The position numbers were made by a program, and so were the translations under genes. From Polynucleobacter aenigmaticus (lineage in GTDB: Bacteria > Pseudomonadota > Gammaproteobacteria > Burkholderiales > Burkholderiaceae), in contig NZ_NGUO01000002.1 of assembly GCF_002206635.1 (NCBI RefSeq), positions 305,075 to 369,074 of the forward strand: a stretch of DNA of 64,000 nt, in the 5' to 3' direction. The notes under the pieces were generated by a model. That model searched no databases, was not told where the DNA came from, and worked only from the letters and a program-made list of their open reading frames with translations. Shown here one piece after another: positions 1-10,824 of the stretch; the first letter of the stretch is position 1, and every line of letters begins with the position of its first letter.

Positions 1-51
1 GCAAAAGCAGCGATTGAAGCAGCTGGTGGCAAATTGGTTGATTTGGTTTAA
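1..51 (+). CDS. rplO: 50S ribosomal protein L15, C-terminal end (partial)
   Basis: The first 51 bases are an open frame of 16 codons plus TAA that begins before the window. The tail AKAAIEAAGGKLVDLV matches the conserved C-terminus of L15, which ends in an AAIEAAGG-type helix. L15 sits in the large ribosomal subunit and normally lies directly before secY in the spc operon, as here (17 bases to secY). Only the last residues are visible, so the name depends on this short tail and on the neighbour. Confidence 0.85.
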   Translation, partial: AKAAIEAAGGKLVDLV

Positions 52-68
52 TCGACTTTAAGTAAAAG

Positions 69-1406
69 ATGGCACTCTCACCTAAAAACACAGCAAATAT
101 TGCTCAACCAGGAAACAAGTTTGGCGAATTACGCCAACGCTTGATATTCCTGGTATTGGCATTGCTCGTGTTCCGCTTAGGTGCGCATATTCCTGTGCCA
201 GGTATTGACCCAGACCAATTAGCTCAACTGTTTTCAGGTCAAAAAGATGGTATTTTGGGAATGTTTAATTTGTTCTCAGGCGGCGCGTTATCCCGCTTTA
301 CCGTTTTTGCTTTAGGAATCATGCCGTACATTTCTGCATCGATCATCATGCAATTAATGACGATTGTTGTCCCTACATTGGAGTCTTTGAAAAAAGAAGG
401 CCAAGCTGGACAGCGCAAGATTACTCAGTACACCCGTTACGGCACTGTTTTATTAGCAACATTCCAGGCATTGGGTATTTCCGTAGCTCTGCAAGCTCAA
501 CCAGGCTTGGTGATAAACCCAGGTTTGATGTTTGAATTGAATACTGTGGTAACTCTAGTAACCGGCACAATGTTCTTGATGTGGTTAGGCGAGCAAATTA
601 CTGAGCGTGGCCTAGGTAACGGTATCTCGATCATTATTTTCGGCGGCATTGTTTCTGGCCTGCCAACTGCAATCGGTAGTTTGCTCGAATTAGTGCGCAC
701 CGGTTCAATGAATATTCTCTCTGCATTGCTAATCGTAGTGATATGTATTGCTGTGACTTATTTTGTAGTGTTTGTAGAGCGTGGCCAACGCCGTATTTTG
801 GTGAACTACGCTAAGCGTCAAGTTGGCAACAAGGTCTATGGCGGTCAATCTTCCTACTTCCCATTGAAGTTGAACATGGCTGGCGTGATTCCTCCAATTT
901 TTGCGTCATCTATTATTTTGTTTCCTGCAACGATTGCTGGCTGGTTTACATCGGGTGAGCCAACAAACATGTTTAGCAGAATTATTAAGGACTTGGCAGC
1001 TACATTAGCTCCAGGCCAGCCGGTTTATACAATTTTGTATGCAGCTGCGATTATTTTCTTCTGCTTCTTCTATACAGCGTTAGTTTTCAATAGTCGTGAG
1101 ACTGCGGATAACTTGAAAAAGAGCGGTGCCTTTGTTCCAGGCATTCGTCCTGGCGATCAGACAGGTCGTTATATCGACAAGATCTTGGTTCGATTGACAT
1201 TGGCTGGTGCGGTTTATATGGTTTTAGTATGTTTGTTACCTGAATTCTTGGTGTTGAAGTACAACGTGCCATTCTATTTTGGCGGTACTTCCTTGTTGAT
1301 TATTGTCGTTGTTGCAATGGATTTCATGGCGCAAGTTCAGTCATTCGTAATGCAGCAACAGTATGGTTCTTTGATGAAAAAAGCTAACTTTAAGATGGGC
1401 GCTTAA
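69..1406 (+). CDS. secY: Preprotein translocase subunit SecY
   Basis: SecY is the central channel of the SecYEG translocon in the inner membrane; it exports unfolded proteins with SecA and inserts membrane proteins. The product has 445 residues, the usual length, with about ten hydrophobic segments. Family-typical stretches are PGIDPDQL near residue 45, an [15 protein letters not shown] segment near residue 185, and the cytoplasmic loop with [11 protein letters not shown] near residue 235. It follows rplO and precedes infA by 4 bases, so it is part of the spc transcript. The start at 69 fits the family N-terminus. Confidence 0.98.
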   Translation: MALSPKNTANIAQPGNKFGELRQRLIFLVLALLVFRLGAHIPVPGIDPDQLAQLFSGQKDGILGMFNLFSGGALSRFTVFALGIMPYISASIIMQLMTIVVPTLESLKKEGQAGQRKITQYTRYGTVLLATFQALGISVALQAQPGLVINPGLMFELNTVVTLVTGTMFLMWLGEQITERGLGNGISIIIFGGIVSGLPTAIGSLLELVRTGSMNILSALLIVVICIAVTYFVVFVERGQRRILVNYAKRQVGNKVYGGQSSYFPLKLNMAGVIPPIFASSIILFPATIAGWFTSGEPTNMFSRIIKDLAATLAPGQPVYTILYAAAIIFFCFFYTALVFNSRETADNLKKSGAFVPGIRPGDQTGRYIDKILVRLTLAGAVYMVLVCLLPEFLVLKYNVPFYFGGTSLLIIVVVAMDFMAQVQSFVMQQQYGSLMKKANFKMGA

Positions 1407-1410
1407 CTGA

Positions 1411-1629
1411 ATGTCTAAAGACGATGTAATTCAGATGGCGGGAGAAATTATTGAGAATTTGCCGAACGCAATGTTTCGCGTAAAGCTAGAAAACGGACAT
1501 GTGGTTCTAGGGCACATTTCTGGAAAGATGAGGATGCATTACATCCGCATATTGCCAGGAGATAAGGTGACGGTGGAGTTGACTCCATACGACCTAACCC
1601 GTGCCAGAATCATATTCCGAGCGAAGTAA
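1411..1629 (+). CDS. infA: Translation initiation factor IF-1
   Basis: IF-1 binds the ribosomal A site during initiation and helps IF-2 and IF-3. The 72-residue product is a single OB-fold protein of exactly the expected length, with [13 protein letters not shown] at the start and the [19 protein letters not shown] core. It starts 4 bases after secY. Placement between secY and rpmJ is the usual betaproteobacterial arrangement at the spc/alpha junction. There is no sign of damage. Confidence 0.98.
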   Translation: MSKDDVIQMAGEIIENLPNAMFRVKLENGHVVLGHISGKMRMHYIRILPGDKVTVELTPYDLTRARIIFRAK

Positions 1630-1663
1630 AGATTAAGTTGTACATATTTTTAAGAGGTGAGTT

Positions 1664-1780
1664 ATGAAAGTTTTAGCATCCGTTAAGTGTATTTGCAGAA
1701 ATTGCAAGATCATTAAGCGCAAACGTGTTGTTCGCGTGATCTGTTCTTCAGACGCACGTCATAAGCAGCGTCAAGGCTGA
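1664..1780 (+). CDS. rpmJ: 50S ribosomal protein L36
   Basis: This is a 38-residue zinc-ribbon ribosomal protein of the large subunit. The reading frame from ATG 1664 gives [19 protein letters not shown] and ends in DARHKQRQG. The four zinc ligands expected for the zinc-containing form of L36 are present at Cys11, Cys14, Cys27 and His33. An additional Cys9 lies where a basic residue is usual. A clear AGAGGTGA ribosome-binding sequence precedes it. It lies between infA and rpsM and is cotranscribed with them. Confidence 0.97.
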   Translation: MKVLASVKCICRNCKIIKRKRVVRVICSSDARHKQRQG

Positions 1781-1804
1781 TCTGGTTAATTAAGAGGAAA
1801 TCTC

Positions 1805-2170
1805 ATGGCACGTATCGCTGGGGTAAATATCCCAAATCATCAACACACTGTCATTGGTTTGACAGCAATTTTTGGCATTGGCACAACTCGTGCACGCAAA
1901 ATTTGCCAGACCACAGGTGTTGCTATCGACAAAAAAGTTAAAGATCTTACTGACGGTGACTTGGAAAAGTTACGTGATGAAGTAGGTAAATTCATTACTG
2001 AAGGTGACCTTCGTCGTGAAGTAACGATGAGTATCAAGCGTTTGATGGACTTAGGCTGCTACCGCGGCGTACGTCATCGCAAAGGCTTGCCTGTACGTGG
2101 TCAACGCACCAAGACTAATGCGCGTACCCGTAAGGGCCCACGTAAGTCTGGCGTGCAACTTAAGAAATAA
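1805..2170 (+). CDS. rpsM: 30S ribosomal protein S13
   Basis: S13 is a head protein of the small subunit that contacts the P-site tRNA and the large subunit. It has 121 residues with the N-terminal [12 protein letters not shown], the helix-two-turn-helix core, and the basic tail [19 protein letters not shown] that reaches toward tRNA. An AAGAGGAAA ribosome-binding site lies upstream. It is the first gene of the classical alpha operon, here following rpmJ by 24 bases. Length and motifs are normal. Confidence 0.98.
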   Translation: MARIAGVNIPNHQHTVIGLTAIFGIGTTRARKICQTTGVAIDKKVKDLTDGDLEKLRDEVGKFITEGDLRREVTMSIKRLMDLGCYRGVRHRKGLPVRGQRTKTNARTRKGPRKSGVQLKK

Positions 2171-2188
2171 TCAAGAAAGTTTATTGAC

Positions 2189-2596
2189 ATGGCAAAACAA
2201 CAATCCGCTTCCGCAGCTTCACAGCGCGCACGCAAGAAGGTTAAAAAGAACGTTGCTGACGGTATTGCACACGTTCACGCTTCTTTTAATAACACCATTA
2301 TTACGATCACTGATCGTCAAGGAAATGCGCTTTCATGGGCAACTTCTGGCGGCCAAGGTTTTAAAGGTTCACGTAAATCAACACCTTTTGCTGCTCAGGT
2401 AGCTGCAGAAGTAGCCGGTAAAGCTGCTGTTGAATGCGGAATCAAGAACTTGGAAGTTCAGATCAAGGGTCCAGGCCCAGGTCGTGAATCAGCAGTTCGT
2501 GCATTGAATTCATTGGGTATCAAGATCACTGAGATTCAAGACGTAACTCCAGTTCCGCATAATGGTTGCCGTCCTCCTAAGCGTCGTCGTATTTAA
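2189..2596 (+). CDS. rpsK: 30S ribosomal protein S11
   Basis: S11 is a platform protein of the small subunit next to the Shine-Dalgarno helix. The product has 135 residues, with a lysine-rich N-terminal extension (RKKVKKN), the [25 protein letters not shown] core, and the conserved end [17 protein letters not shown]. It starts 18 bases after rpsM. The N-terminal Ala/Ser/Lys-rich extension is usual in betaproteobacteria. Confidence 0.98.
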   Translation: MAKQQSASAASQRARKKVKKNVADGIAHVHASFNNTIITITDRQGNALSWATSGGQGFKGSRKSTPFAAQVAAEVAGKAAVECGIKNLEVQIKGPGPGRESAVRALNSLGIKITEIQDVTPVPHNGCRPPKRRRI

Positions 2597-2646
2597 GCTG
2601 GGAAGTTGGTAGTACAAGTTTTAGTAGTTTTTTATTAAAGCCCACT

Positions 2647-2694
2647 GTTCACCTGATTTAAAAGGTGAACTCACCGTCAGTCGTGAGACTGCGG
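2647..2694 (+). promoter_or_regulatory. Two stem-loops in the rpsK-rpsD spacer
   Basis: Two inverted repeats lie just before rpsD. GTTCACC (2647-2653) pairs with GGTGAAC (2664-2670). CCG-T-CAGTC (2674-2682) pairs with GACTG-CGG (2687-2694) around a GTGA loop. Neither is followed by a T run, so they are unlikely to be simple terminators. The site is where an S4-responsive leader could act, but in E. coli S4 binds before rpsM, so a regulatory role here is inference. Confidence 0.4.
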
Positions 2695-2712
2695 CAAAGA
2701 AAGGAAAGCATC

Positions 2713-3336
2713 GTGGCACGTTACTTAGGGCCTAAGGCCAAATTAGCCCGTCGGGAAGGTACCGACTTATTTTTAAAGAGCGCACGTCGCGCCCTGTCAG
2801 ACAAGTGCAAGTTAGATACTAAGCCTGGTCAACATGGCCGTACATCTGGCTCAAGAACATCTGATTACGGTAATCAATTGCGTGAAAAGCAAAAGGTTAA
2901 GCGTATGTACGGAATTTTAGAGCGTCAGTTCCGTCGTTACTTCGCAGAAGCTGAGCGTCGTAAGGGCAATACTGGCTCAACATTGCTCCAGTTGTTGGAA
3001 TCACGCCTTGATAACGTTGTTTATCGTATGGGCTTCGGTTCTACTCGTGCTGAAGCGCGTCAATTGGTTTCCCATTGTGCAATTTTGCTAAATGGTAGCC
3101 CAGTAAATATTCCATCTATTCAGGTTAAGCCTGGTGATGTAGTTGCGATTCGTGAAAAAGCGAAGAAGCAAACTCGTATTTCAGAATCACTCAATTTGGT
3201 TCAGCAGATGGCAGCAGTTGGCTGGGTATCAGTCGATGCAGCGAAGCTGGAGGGAACATTTAAGCAAGTGCCTGACCGTGAAGACATTAGCGGCGAAATT
3301 AATGAAAGTTTGATCGTTGAATTGTATTCACGCTAA
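2713..3336 (+). CDS. rpsD: 30S ribosomal protein S4
   Basis: S4 nucleates assembly of the 30S body and is the translational repressor of the alpha operon in model bacteria. I place the start at GTG 2713, giving [18 protein letters not shown] and 207 residues, against 206 in E. coli. An in-frame ATG 48 bases earlier would add a non-conserved extension that overlaps the leader hairpins. An AAAGGAAAG ribosome-binding site precedes the GTG. The S4 RNA-binding domain lies near residues 95-160 with [21 protein letters not shown]. Confidence 0.96.
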   Translation: MARYLGPKAKLARREGTDLFLKSARRALSDKCKLDTKPGQHGRTSGSRTSDYGNQLREKQKVKRMYGILERQFRRYFAEAERRKGNTGSTLLQLLESRLDNVVYRMGFGSTRAEARQLVSHCAILLNGSPVNIPSIQVKPGDVVAIREKAKKQTRISESLNLVQQMAAVGWVSVDAAKLEGTFKQVPDREDISGEINESLIVELYSR

Positions 3337-3359
3337 TTAGGCACTCTCAAGGAAAAAAT

Positions 3360-4340
3360 ATGCAAACAAATTTGCTCAAGCCAAAAATTATTTCTGTTGA
3401 AGCGCTTACCGCCAACCAAGCTAAGGTTGTTATGGAGCCGTTCGAGCGTGGCTATGGCCACACACTCGGCAACGCATTACGTCGTGTTTTGTTGTCCTCG
3501 ATGGTTGGTTATGCACCAACTGAAGTTGCAATCGCAGGCGTTGTTCATGAGTACTCCACATTAGATGGCGTTCAAGAGGATGTAGTTAACCTCTTGTTGA
3601 ACCTCAAAGGTATCGTATTCAAGTTGCAGTCACGTGATGAAGTAACTATCAATTTGCGTAAAGAAGGTCCAGGCGTTGTTACAGCAAAAGATATCGACTT
3701 GCCACATGACGTAGAAATCATTAACCCGGATCACGTTATCGCTCACTTGTCTGCTGGTGGCAAGTTGGATATGCAGATCAAGGTTGAAAAAGGCCGTGGC
3801 TATGTACCAGGCAATATGCGTCAATACCACGACGAAGCTACCAAGATTATTGGCCGCATCGTGTTGGATGCCTCATTTAGCCCAGTTAGCCGTGTTAGCT
3901 ACGCTGTTGAGTCTGCTCGTGTAGAGCAACGTACCGATCTCGATCGTCTCGTAATGACCATCGAAACAAACGGTGTGTTGTCCCCAGAAGAAGCAATTCG
4001 TCAGGCAGCTACCATTTTGGTTGATCAGTTAGTTGTATTCGCAGCCCTCGAAAGCAGCGAAATTTCTGGTGATCTCGCACCAAGCCGCTCTTCAATGGTT
4101 GATCCAATGTTGATGCGTCCAGTTGATGATCTCGAACTCACAGTTCGCTCTGCTAACTGCTTGAAGGCTGAGAACATTTATTACATTGGTGACTTGATTC
4201 AACGTACAGAGAATGAATTGTTGAAGACGCCTAATTTAGGTCGCAAGTCTTTGAATGAAATCAAAGATGTATTGGCGGCTCGTGGCTTAAGTCTTGGTAT
4301 GAAACTCGAAAGCTGGCCTCCAGCTAACCTCGAGAAATAA
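3360..4340 (+). CDS. rpoA: DNA-directed RNA polymerase alpha subunit
   Basis: The alpha subunit dimerises to start RNA polymerase assembly and contacts activators and UP elements through its C-terminal domain. It has 326 residues. The N-terminal domain carries the [21 protein letters not shown] segment (residues 23 onward). The C-terminal domain from about residue 250 carries [19 protein letters not shown] and [14 protein letters not shown]. It lies between rpsD and rplQ, the conserved alpha-operon order. Confidence 0.99.
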   Translation: MQTNLLKPKIISVEALTANQAKVVMEPFERGYGHTLGNALRRVLLSSMVGYAPTEVAIAGVVHEYSTLDGVQEDVVNLLLNLKGIVFKLQSRDEVTINLRKEGPGVVTAKDIDLPHDVEIINPDHVIAHLSAGGKLDMQIKVEKGRGYVPGNMRQYHDEATKIIGRIVLDASFSPVSRVSYAVESARVEQRTDLDRLVMTIETNGVLSPEEAIRQAATILVDQLVVFAALESSEISGDLAPSRSSMVDPMLMRPVDDLELTVRSANCLKAENIYYIGDLIQRTENELLKTPNLGRKSLNEIKDVLAARGLSLGMKLESWPPANLEK

Positions 4341-4356
4341 TTAGAAAGGAAGCACC

Positions 4357-4749
4357 ATGCGTCACGGAAACGGATTACGCAAACTAAACAGAACATCATC
4401 ACATCGCCTAGCGATGCTGCGCAACATGTCCAATTCTCTTTTGGAGCACGAAGTGATTAAAACCACTTTGCCAAAAGCAAAAGAATTGCGCATGGTTGTT
4501 GAGCCCTTGATTACCTTAGGTAAAAAAGATTGCTTAGCAAATCGTCGCTTAGCATTCAATCGCACACGTGATCGCGATATCGTGACCAAACTCTTTACAG
4601 AGCTCGGCCCACGTTATGCAACTCGTCCGGGTGGCTACCTTCGTATTTTGAAGTTCGGCTTCCGTCATGGCGATAATGCGCCAATGGCTTTGGTTGAGTT
4701 GCTTGATCGTCCAGAAGTTGATGAAACAGTAATAGCTGAAGAGGCTTAA
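4357..4749 (+). CDS. rplQ: 50S ribosomal protein L17
   Basis: L17 is a large-subunit protein near the exit tunnel. The 130-residue product starts [17 protein letters not shown] and has the [21 protein letters not shown] core. It is the last gene of the alpha operon, 16 bases after rpoA with an AGAAAGGA ribosome-binding site, and is followed by a strong terminator, so it closes the ribosomal transcript. Confidence 0.98.
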   Translation: MRHGNGLRKLNRTSSHRLAMLRNMSNSLLEHEVIKTTLPKAKELRMVVEPLITLGKKDCLANRRLAFNRTRDRDIVTKLFTELGPRYATRPGGYLRILKFGFRHGDNAPMALVELLDRPEVDETVIAEEA

Positions 4750-4765
4750 GCCCTTTAGCAAGATT

Positions 4766-4793
4766 AAAAGCCAGGCTTCGGTCTGGCTTTTTT
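4766..4793 (+). terminator. Rho-independent terminator of the alpha operon
   Basis: AAAAGCCAG and CTGGCTTTT form a hairpin with a short loop containing TTCG, followed directly by a T run. It sits 17 bases after rplQ and ends the ribosomal operon before cutA. Confidence 0.9.
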
Positions 4794-4817
4794 CATTTTT
4801 ACGGTTATAAATACAGA

Positions 4818-5150
4818 ATGACTATGAATCCATCTTCTGAATTGCTCCTTGTGGTGACTAGCTTCCCCAAGCTAGAGGATGCTCAAGCCATGGCTCGCAA
4901 ACTCGTTGAGAATCGCTTAGCAGCATGCGTGCAAATACAGGAAGGCATTCATTCCATTTATCACTGGGACGGTAAGGTATGCGAAGAGAAAGAGGTGCTG
5001 CTGTCTGCCAAGACGGTGGCAGATAAGTGGCTTGAAATATCTGATTTTATTAAAAGCCATCATCCTTACGATCTTCCAGAAGTTCTTGGATTTCATCCTG
5101 AAAAATACGAAGAGCAATATGGCAAATGGGTGCAAGCGGAGGTAAAGTGA
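4818..5150 (+). CDS. cutA: Divalent-cation tolerance protein CutA
   Basis: CutA1 is a small trimeric cytoplasmic protein linked to copper and divalent-cation tolerance; its exact biochemical role is unsettled. The 110-residue product has LLLVVTSFPKLEDAQAMARKLVENRLAACVQI and the C-terminal LPEVLGFHPEKYEEQYGKWV, both family signatures. The stop codon overlaps the likely GTG start of dsbD (GTGA), which suggests translational coupling. The cutA-dsbD pair is common in proteobacteria. Confidence 0.93.
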   Translation: MTMNPSSELLLVVTSFPKLEDAQAMARKLVENRLAACVQIQEGIHSIYHWDGKVCEEKEVLLSAKTVADKWLEISDFIKSHHPYDLPEVLGFHPEKYEEQYGKWVQAEVK

Positions 5151-6826
5151 TTGCCATGAGATTCATCACAAAACTTCTTCCGCTAATTGCAGCATTTCTT
5201 CTTGTGCTTGGCAATGCTGTTGCCGCACCAGAATTTCTTCCGCCTGAAAAAGCTTTCCAAGCTGAGGCGACTTGGGCGCCAATTACCAATGATATCGAGC
5301 TAGAGATATCCCCAGCAAAGGGATATTACATTTATCAACAATCCCTACATTTGAAAATGGGCACGCAAGCCAATAAATTAGGGCTTGTGAAGACTTCACT
5401 ACCGGCTGGCATTGAAAAGTTTGATGAGACTTTTCAAAAGAAGATGCAAATCTACAAGCAAGCATTTCTCATTACCCTAGATAAGAAGGCTGAACTCGGT
5501 AAGCCAGTGTATGTAGAGTTGGAGCTGCAAGGATGCGCTGAAGCTGGCATTTGTTATCCACCAATGACCCTAAAGTTTTTGCTTGCCGGACCTGGAGTAA
5601 AAGCAGGGCCTATTCCTGAGGTTTTGGATGGAGCCAACAATGCATCGCCAAAAGAACAATTTAGCTTGATGGATATATGGCGTGAACGTGATGATGTCAA
5701 TGCTATTGGCCGATTCTTGGAGGGGACTCCAACGGGCTATTTATTTATAGCATTCTTTATTTTGGGTTTGGCTCTGGCTTTCACGCCTTGTGTACTGCCT
5801 ATGCTTCCCATTCTGTCGAGCGTGGTCTTTGGAACTCAAGGCAATAAATCTATCAGCAAGGGCCGTGCAAGCCTCTTAGCGGTAGCTTATGTACTTGGTA
5901 TGGCCTCTGTATACGCTCTTGCTGGGGTGTTGATGGCTGCGCTTGGTGGAAGTGTGCAAAGAGCCTTGCAGAGCCCCATAGCCCTTAGCGGATTTGCATT
6001 GCTGCTATTGGGTCTATCTGGAAGCCTGTTTGGCTTATATGATCTTCGATTGCCGCAGTCATGGCATCAGCAGATTGATCGACTTGCAGGACGCCATCAA
6101 GGCGGGAGCATTGCCGGTGCTTTTGCCTTAGGCGGTATATCCACTCTGGTTGCTAGTCCTTGCATTACAGCCCCATTAGCCGGGGTACTCGCATTTATTG
6201 CTCAAACAGGCTCAATGAGTTTAGGCGCAGGATTGTTGTTCGTCATGGCCTTAGGAATGGGCTTGCCTCTGCTGTTTATTGCCATCGAGGCACGCATCTT
6301 GATTCCTTCAACTGGTATCTGGATGGTTTGGTTGCAAAGAACACTAGGTGTTTTGTTGGTAGCAACAGCTGCGTGGATAGCTTCTCCATTGATTCAGGGT
6401 GGAAGTGGTGGATCTAGCAATATCGCTACTAATGGCCAAGGTCAGCACCAGATTGGCGATGCTCGGTTTTCTGTTATTGAGTCTAATGCGCAGTTAGACC
6501 AATTTTTAGCACAAGCAAAAGAACAGAAAAAATTAGTTTTGTTAGATTTTTATGCAGACTGGTGCATCTCTTGCAAGGAGATGGAGGTGAATACCTTTGC
6601 TAATTCTGAAGTGAATCGAGACTTACAGAATTTCGTTTTGTTGCAGGCGGATGTAACAAAAAACAGTGCTGATAATCAGGCCTTGCTCAAGCGCTTTGGT
6701 TTATTCGGGCCGCCTGGCATTCTGTTTTTTGATCTCAACTCAATTGAGCAAAAAGATCAGCGTGTGATTGGTTATATGCCACCACAACGTTTTTCTGAGC
6801 GCCTGAAAAAAGCCTTAGGCAACTAA
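5147..6826 (+). CDS. dsbD: Thiol:disulfide interchange protein DsbD
   Basis: DsbD carries electrons from cytoplasmic thioredoxin across the inner membrane to periplasmic DsbC, DsbG and cytochrome c maturation proteins. All three modules are present. After a signal peptide ending near AVAA there is a periplasmic alpha domain with the cysteine pair of GCAEAGICYPP (about residues 129 and 135). Then come eight membrane segments with the redox cysteines in TPCVLP (about 214) and SPCITAP (about 337). Last is a thioredoxin-like domain with WCISC (about 473). I favour GTG 5147 because GGAGG ends 4 bases upstream and the start overlaps the cutA stop; ATG 5156 is the alternative. Confidence 0.93.
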   Translation: MIAMRFITKLLPLIAAFLLVLGNAVAAPEFLPPEKAFQAEATWAPITNDIELEISPAKGYYIYQQSLHLKMGTQANKLGLVKTSLPAGIEKFDETFQKKMQIYKQAFLITLDKKAELGKPVYVELELQGCAEAGICYPPMTLKFLLAGPGVKAGPIPEVLDGANNASPKEQFSLMDIWRERDDVNAIGRFLEGTPTGYLFIAFFILGLALAFTPCVLPMLPILSSVVFGTQGNKSISKGRASLLAVAYVLGMASVYALAGVLMAALGGSVQRALQSPIALSGFALLLLGLSGSLFGLYDLRLPQSWHQQIDRLAGRHQGGSIAGAFALGGISTLVASPCITAPLAGVLAFIAQTGSMSLGAGLLFVMALGMGLPLLFIAIEARILIPSTGIWMVWLQRTLGVLLVATAAWIASPLIQGGSGGSSNIATNGQGQHQIGDARFSVIESNAQLDQFLAQAKEQKKLVLLDFYADWCISCKEMEVNTFANSEVNRDLQNFVLLQADVTKNSADNQALLKRFGLFGPPGILFFDLNSIEQKDQRVIGYMPPQRFSERLKKALGN

Positions 6827-6900
6827 TTGCGGGTATCCGAGTTCTGTGATTGGCGGACTGTTATGCATCCAAGCTGCATCTTTAATAATCGGAGTAATTC

Positions 6901-7491
6901 TTGCAAAAACTAATTCAAGACGTACTCGCTGCCGAAGCCAAGGCGATTAGCTCCATCTCAGATCAAAACCCATTTCAGCAATGTACTGAACTCTTTTTGA
7001 GGGCTAAGGCTAATGGTGGAAAGCTTGTCATTAGTGGCGTAGGCAAAGCTGGTGAGGTTGGCAAAAAAATGGCTGTTACTTTTTGTTCGGTAGGTTTACC
7101 GAGTGTATTTTTGCATCCACTGGAGGCGCAACATGGTGATCTGGGGCTTCTTCACCAAAATGATGTACTGATGCTGATTTCAAACTCTGGTCAAACCCGT
7201 GAAATCTTGGAGCTAGAGACTTTAGCCAAGCGATTAATACCCTCCCTGCAAATTATTGCGATCACGGGCAAGCAAAACTCACCATTAGCCAATAAGTCTA
7301 ATTACGTGCTTTGGACTGGAGATCCGACAGAGGCATGTCCTTTAGGCTTAACGCCAACAACTTCAACGACATGCATGTCTGTTATAGGTGATGTCCTAGC
7401 GGTTTTGGTGGTGCAAATGTCTGGATACGGGGCTAATGACTATGCTTTGCGCCATCATAGCGGTTACCTTGGTAGCAAGGCAAAGGGGTAG
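6901..7491 (+). CDS. SIS-domain sugar-phosphate isomerase, KdsD-like, without CBS domains
   Basis: The 196-residue product is a single SIS domain with KLVISGVGKAGEVGKKMAVTF, HPLEAQHGDLG and LISNSGQTRE, closest to arabinose-5-phosphate isomerase (KdsD/KpsF). That enzyme converts ribulose-5-phosphate to arabinose-5-phosphate for Kdo and lipopolysaccharide synthesis. Classical KdsD is about 325 residues with two C-terminal CBS domains, which are missing here. It may be a short-form isomerase or a relative with another sugar phosphate. The start is TTG 6901, with a GGAG ribosome-binding site about 6 bases upstream. It has no evident operon partner. Confidence 0.75.
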   Translation: MQKLIQDVLAAEAKAISSISDQNPFQQCTELFLRAKANGGKLVISGVGKAGEVGKKMAVTFCSVGLPSVFLHPLEAQHGDLGLLHQNDVLMLISNSGQTREILELETLAKRLIPSLQIIAITGKQNSPLANKSNYVLWTGDPTEACPLGLTPTTSTTCMSVIGDVLAVLVVQMSGYGANDYALRHHSGYLGSKAKG

Positions 7492-7505
7492 CGACATTTA
7501 GGCGG

Positions 7506-7533
7506 TTGACTTTTGTATCCAAATGGATACAAT
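7506..7533 (+). promoter_or_regulatory. Promoter with operator palindrome of the toxin-antitoxin locus
   Basis: TTGACT (7506-7511) and TACAAT (7528-7533) are spaced by 16 bases as -35 and -10 boxes. Between them lies a perfect inverted repeat, GTATCC-AAAT-GGATAC (7515-7530). This is the usual place for the autoregulatory operator bound by the antitoxin encoded at 7768. Confidence 0.6.
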
Positions 7534-7764
7534 ACATAAACGCTTTACATCATCCAGTAAACCGAGTCATTTGAAGCATGGCACGACTCCATTAAGGATC
7601 TACGTGCCAAAGTGGCTATCGCTCGACGTATTGATATAGGCGCTGGCTATCGGGTGTACTACACCATGCGAGAGAAGATCATGGTGATCTTATTGGCTGG
7701 TGGCACTAAGAGTTCGCAGCAGACGGATATTAAAAAAGCGATTGCATTGGCTAAGGAGTTTTAA
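7522..7764 (+). pseudogene. Degenerate RelE/HigB-like toxin
   Basis: A reading frame ending at TAA 7764 encodes SFEAWHDSIKDLRAKVAIARR followed directly by DIGAGYRVYYTM, KIMVILLAGGTKSSQQTDI and KKAIALAKEF. These are the start, middle and end of a RelE-superfamily toxin of the type paired with a short HTH antidote protein. About 25 residues normally found between the ARRI and GAGYRVYY blocks (the GNFGD...VGEGVSELRI region) are missing. The N-terminal codons (MDTIHKRFTSSSKP-like) are in a different frame. A frameshift plus an internal deletion should make the toxin non-functional. Confidence 0.75.
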
Positions 7765-7767
7765 ATT

Positions 7768-8055
7768 ATGAAAACAGCACAAAAACTAAAAGCATTCGAT
7801 ATTACTCGCTACCTTGATAGCGAAGAGGCTATTGCCGAGTACTTATCCCAGGTATTAGAGGGTGGCGACAATGATGAGCTTATTCGCTCATTGGGTCATA
7901 TTGCCAAAGCTAAAGGTATGGCTGCCGTTGCCAAAGAATCGGGTTTAGGTCGCGAAAGCCTCTACAAAGCATTGACTGTGGGATCGCAACCCCGCTTTGA
8001 CACTATTTCCAAAGTTATTCATGCGTTGGGCTTAAAGATTAGCGTTCACGCGTGA
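7768..8055 (+). CDS. HTH antitoxin (addiction-module antidote), toxin partner decayed
   Basis: The 95-residue product belongs to the addiction-module antidote family: an N-terminal segment KAFDITRYLDSEEAIAEYL followed by an HTH with GMAAVAKESGLGRESLYKAL and a C-terminal FDTISKVIHALGLKISV. Such proteins bind the toxin and repress the operon. It begins 3 bases after the toxin remnant and has an AAGGAG ribosome-binding site. The antitoxin frame is intact while the toxin is broken, the usual order of decay. Confidence 0.88.
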   Translation: MKTAQKLKAFDITRYLDSEEAIAEYLSQVLEGGDNDELIRSLGHIAKAKGMAAVAKESGLGRESLYKALTVGSQPRFDTISKVIHALGLKISVHA

Positions 8056-8194
8056 CCGCTCCTCAGGCGGAACATATGTCTCTATTAACAACGAGTCGAA
8101 TAAAGAAATTAATAATTTACGGGTTATCAATCAATAATGAAAATTATTGAACACATGATGATTTAAGCAATATTAATCATAGAAATCACCCTAA

Positions 8195-9863
<1,669 letters not shown>

Positions 9864-9977
9864 GTCCAGAAGCTATTGTAAAATCACGCAAAATCATGAA
9901 ATATCTCATGGTGTTGGGTAAAAGGTTGTAAAAGTAGGGCCCAAACACTTTTAGGAATTTTTGCCAAGGTAAACATA

Positions 9978-10703
9978 ATGCGTCAAACCCCTCAAATCTC
10001 CAAACTAACTAGCCTACGTGCTGGTTTTGCAGTTCTTTCTATTTTCGCTCTAAGTGGCATTGCGACTCAAGCTTTTGCGGCAGATCCTGCGCCAATGGCT
10101 CCAGCGGCAGAAGCTAAGGCGGCGGTTCCAGGTAAGCCAAAGGCTGATGCGGCTGCTGGTGAAGCCCTTTACTCTAACGGCGACGCTAGCCGTGGCGTTA
10201 CTGCTTGCCTTACTTGCCACGGCCCTAAAGGCCAGAGTGCAACAGCTACTTGGCCTAAGTTGTCAGCCCAGCATGCAGCGTATACAAACAAGCAGTTAAA
10301 GAACTTTAAAGACGGCACGCGTGCTAATCCGGTCATGATGGGTATGGTTGCCACCTTAACTGATCAAGATATGCAAAATATTGCTGCGTACTTAGTTAAG
10401 CAGCCAGCTTCATTAGGCGTTGCTCAGAATAAGGACACTATTGAGCTTGGCCAAAGCATCTACCGTGGTGGTATTGCCGCCAAAGGTGTTCCAGCATGTG
10501 CAGCATGTCATAGCCCAACTGGTGCTGGTATCCCATCACAATACCCACGTATGGGTGGTCAATGGGCTGAATACAATGCAGCACAGTTGATGGCTTTCCG
10601 TGAAGGCACTCGTAAAAATAGTACTCAGATGACAACGATTGCTACCAAGCTTTCGGATCAAGAAATGAAGGCAGTTTCTGATTACATGGCAGGCTTGCAT
10701 TAA
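9978..10703 (+). CDS. Diheme cytochrome c4
   Basis: Cytochrome c4 is a periplasmic or membrane-associated diheme carrier that passes electrons from the bc1 complex to terminal oxidases. The 241-residue precursor has a signal peptide ending near QAFA, an Ala/Pro-rich linker, and two class I domains with CLTCH (near residue 75) and CAACH (near residue 173). Methionine ligands are plausible in NPVMMGMV and STQMTTIA. In related genomes I recall resB and ccsA following this gene; here a Fic cassette follows instead. Confidence 0.93.
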   Translation: MRQTPQISKLTSLRAGFAVLSIFALSGIATQAFAADPAPMAPAAEAKAAVPGKPKADAAAGEALYSNGDASRGVTACLTCHGPKGQSATATWPKLSAQHAAYTNKQLKNFKDGTRANPVMMGMVATLTDQDMQNIAAYLVKQPASLGVAQNKDTIELGQSIYRGGIAAKGVPACAACHSPTGAGIPSQYPRMGGQWAEYNAAQLMAFREGTRKNSTQMTTIATKLSDQEMKAVSDYMAGLH

Positions 10704-10768
10704 TAGTTACGCTGAGTTAAAAAACAAAACCCCGCTACATTAGCAAGCCGTTAACAAATTAAGTTGAA

Positions 10769-10805
10769 ATGCAAATAAAGACGCATCATGCGTCTTTATT
10801 TGCAT
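10769..10805. terminator. Bidirectional terminator inside the cassette
   Basis: A perfect 17-bp inverted repeat with a 3-base loop (arms 10769-10785 and 10789-10805; arm core AAATAAAGACGCA). A/T-rich arm ends give T runs on both strands. It lies between cytochrome c4 (+) and fic (-) and can end both transcripts. Confidence 0.8.
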
Positions 10806-10824
10806 ACTTTAAAGTCAAAGAAGA

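Noticed and set aside
4818..6826. Horizontal gain of cutA-dsbD
   Set aside because: Order and sequence style match the surrounding conserved genes; nothing suggests transfer.
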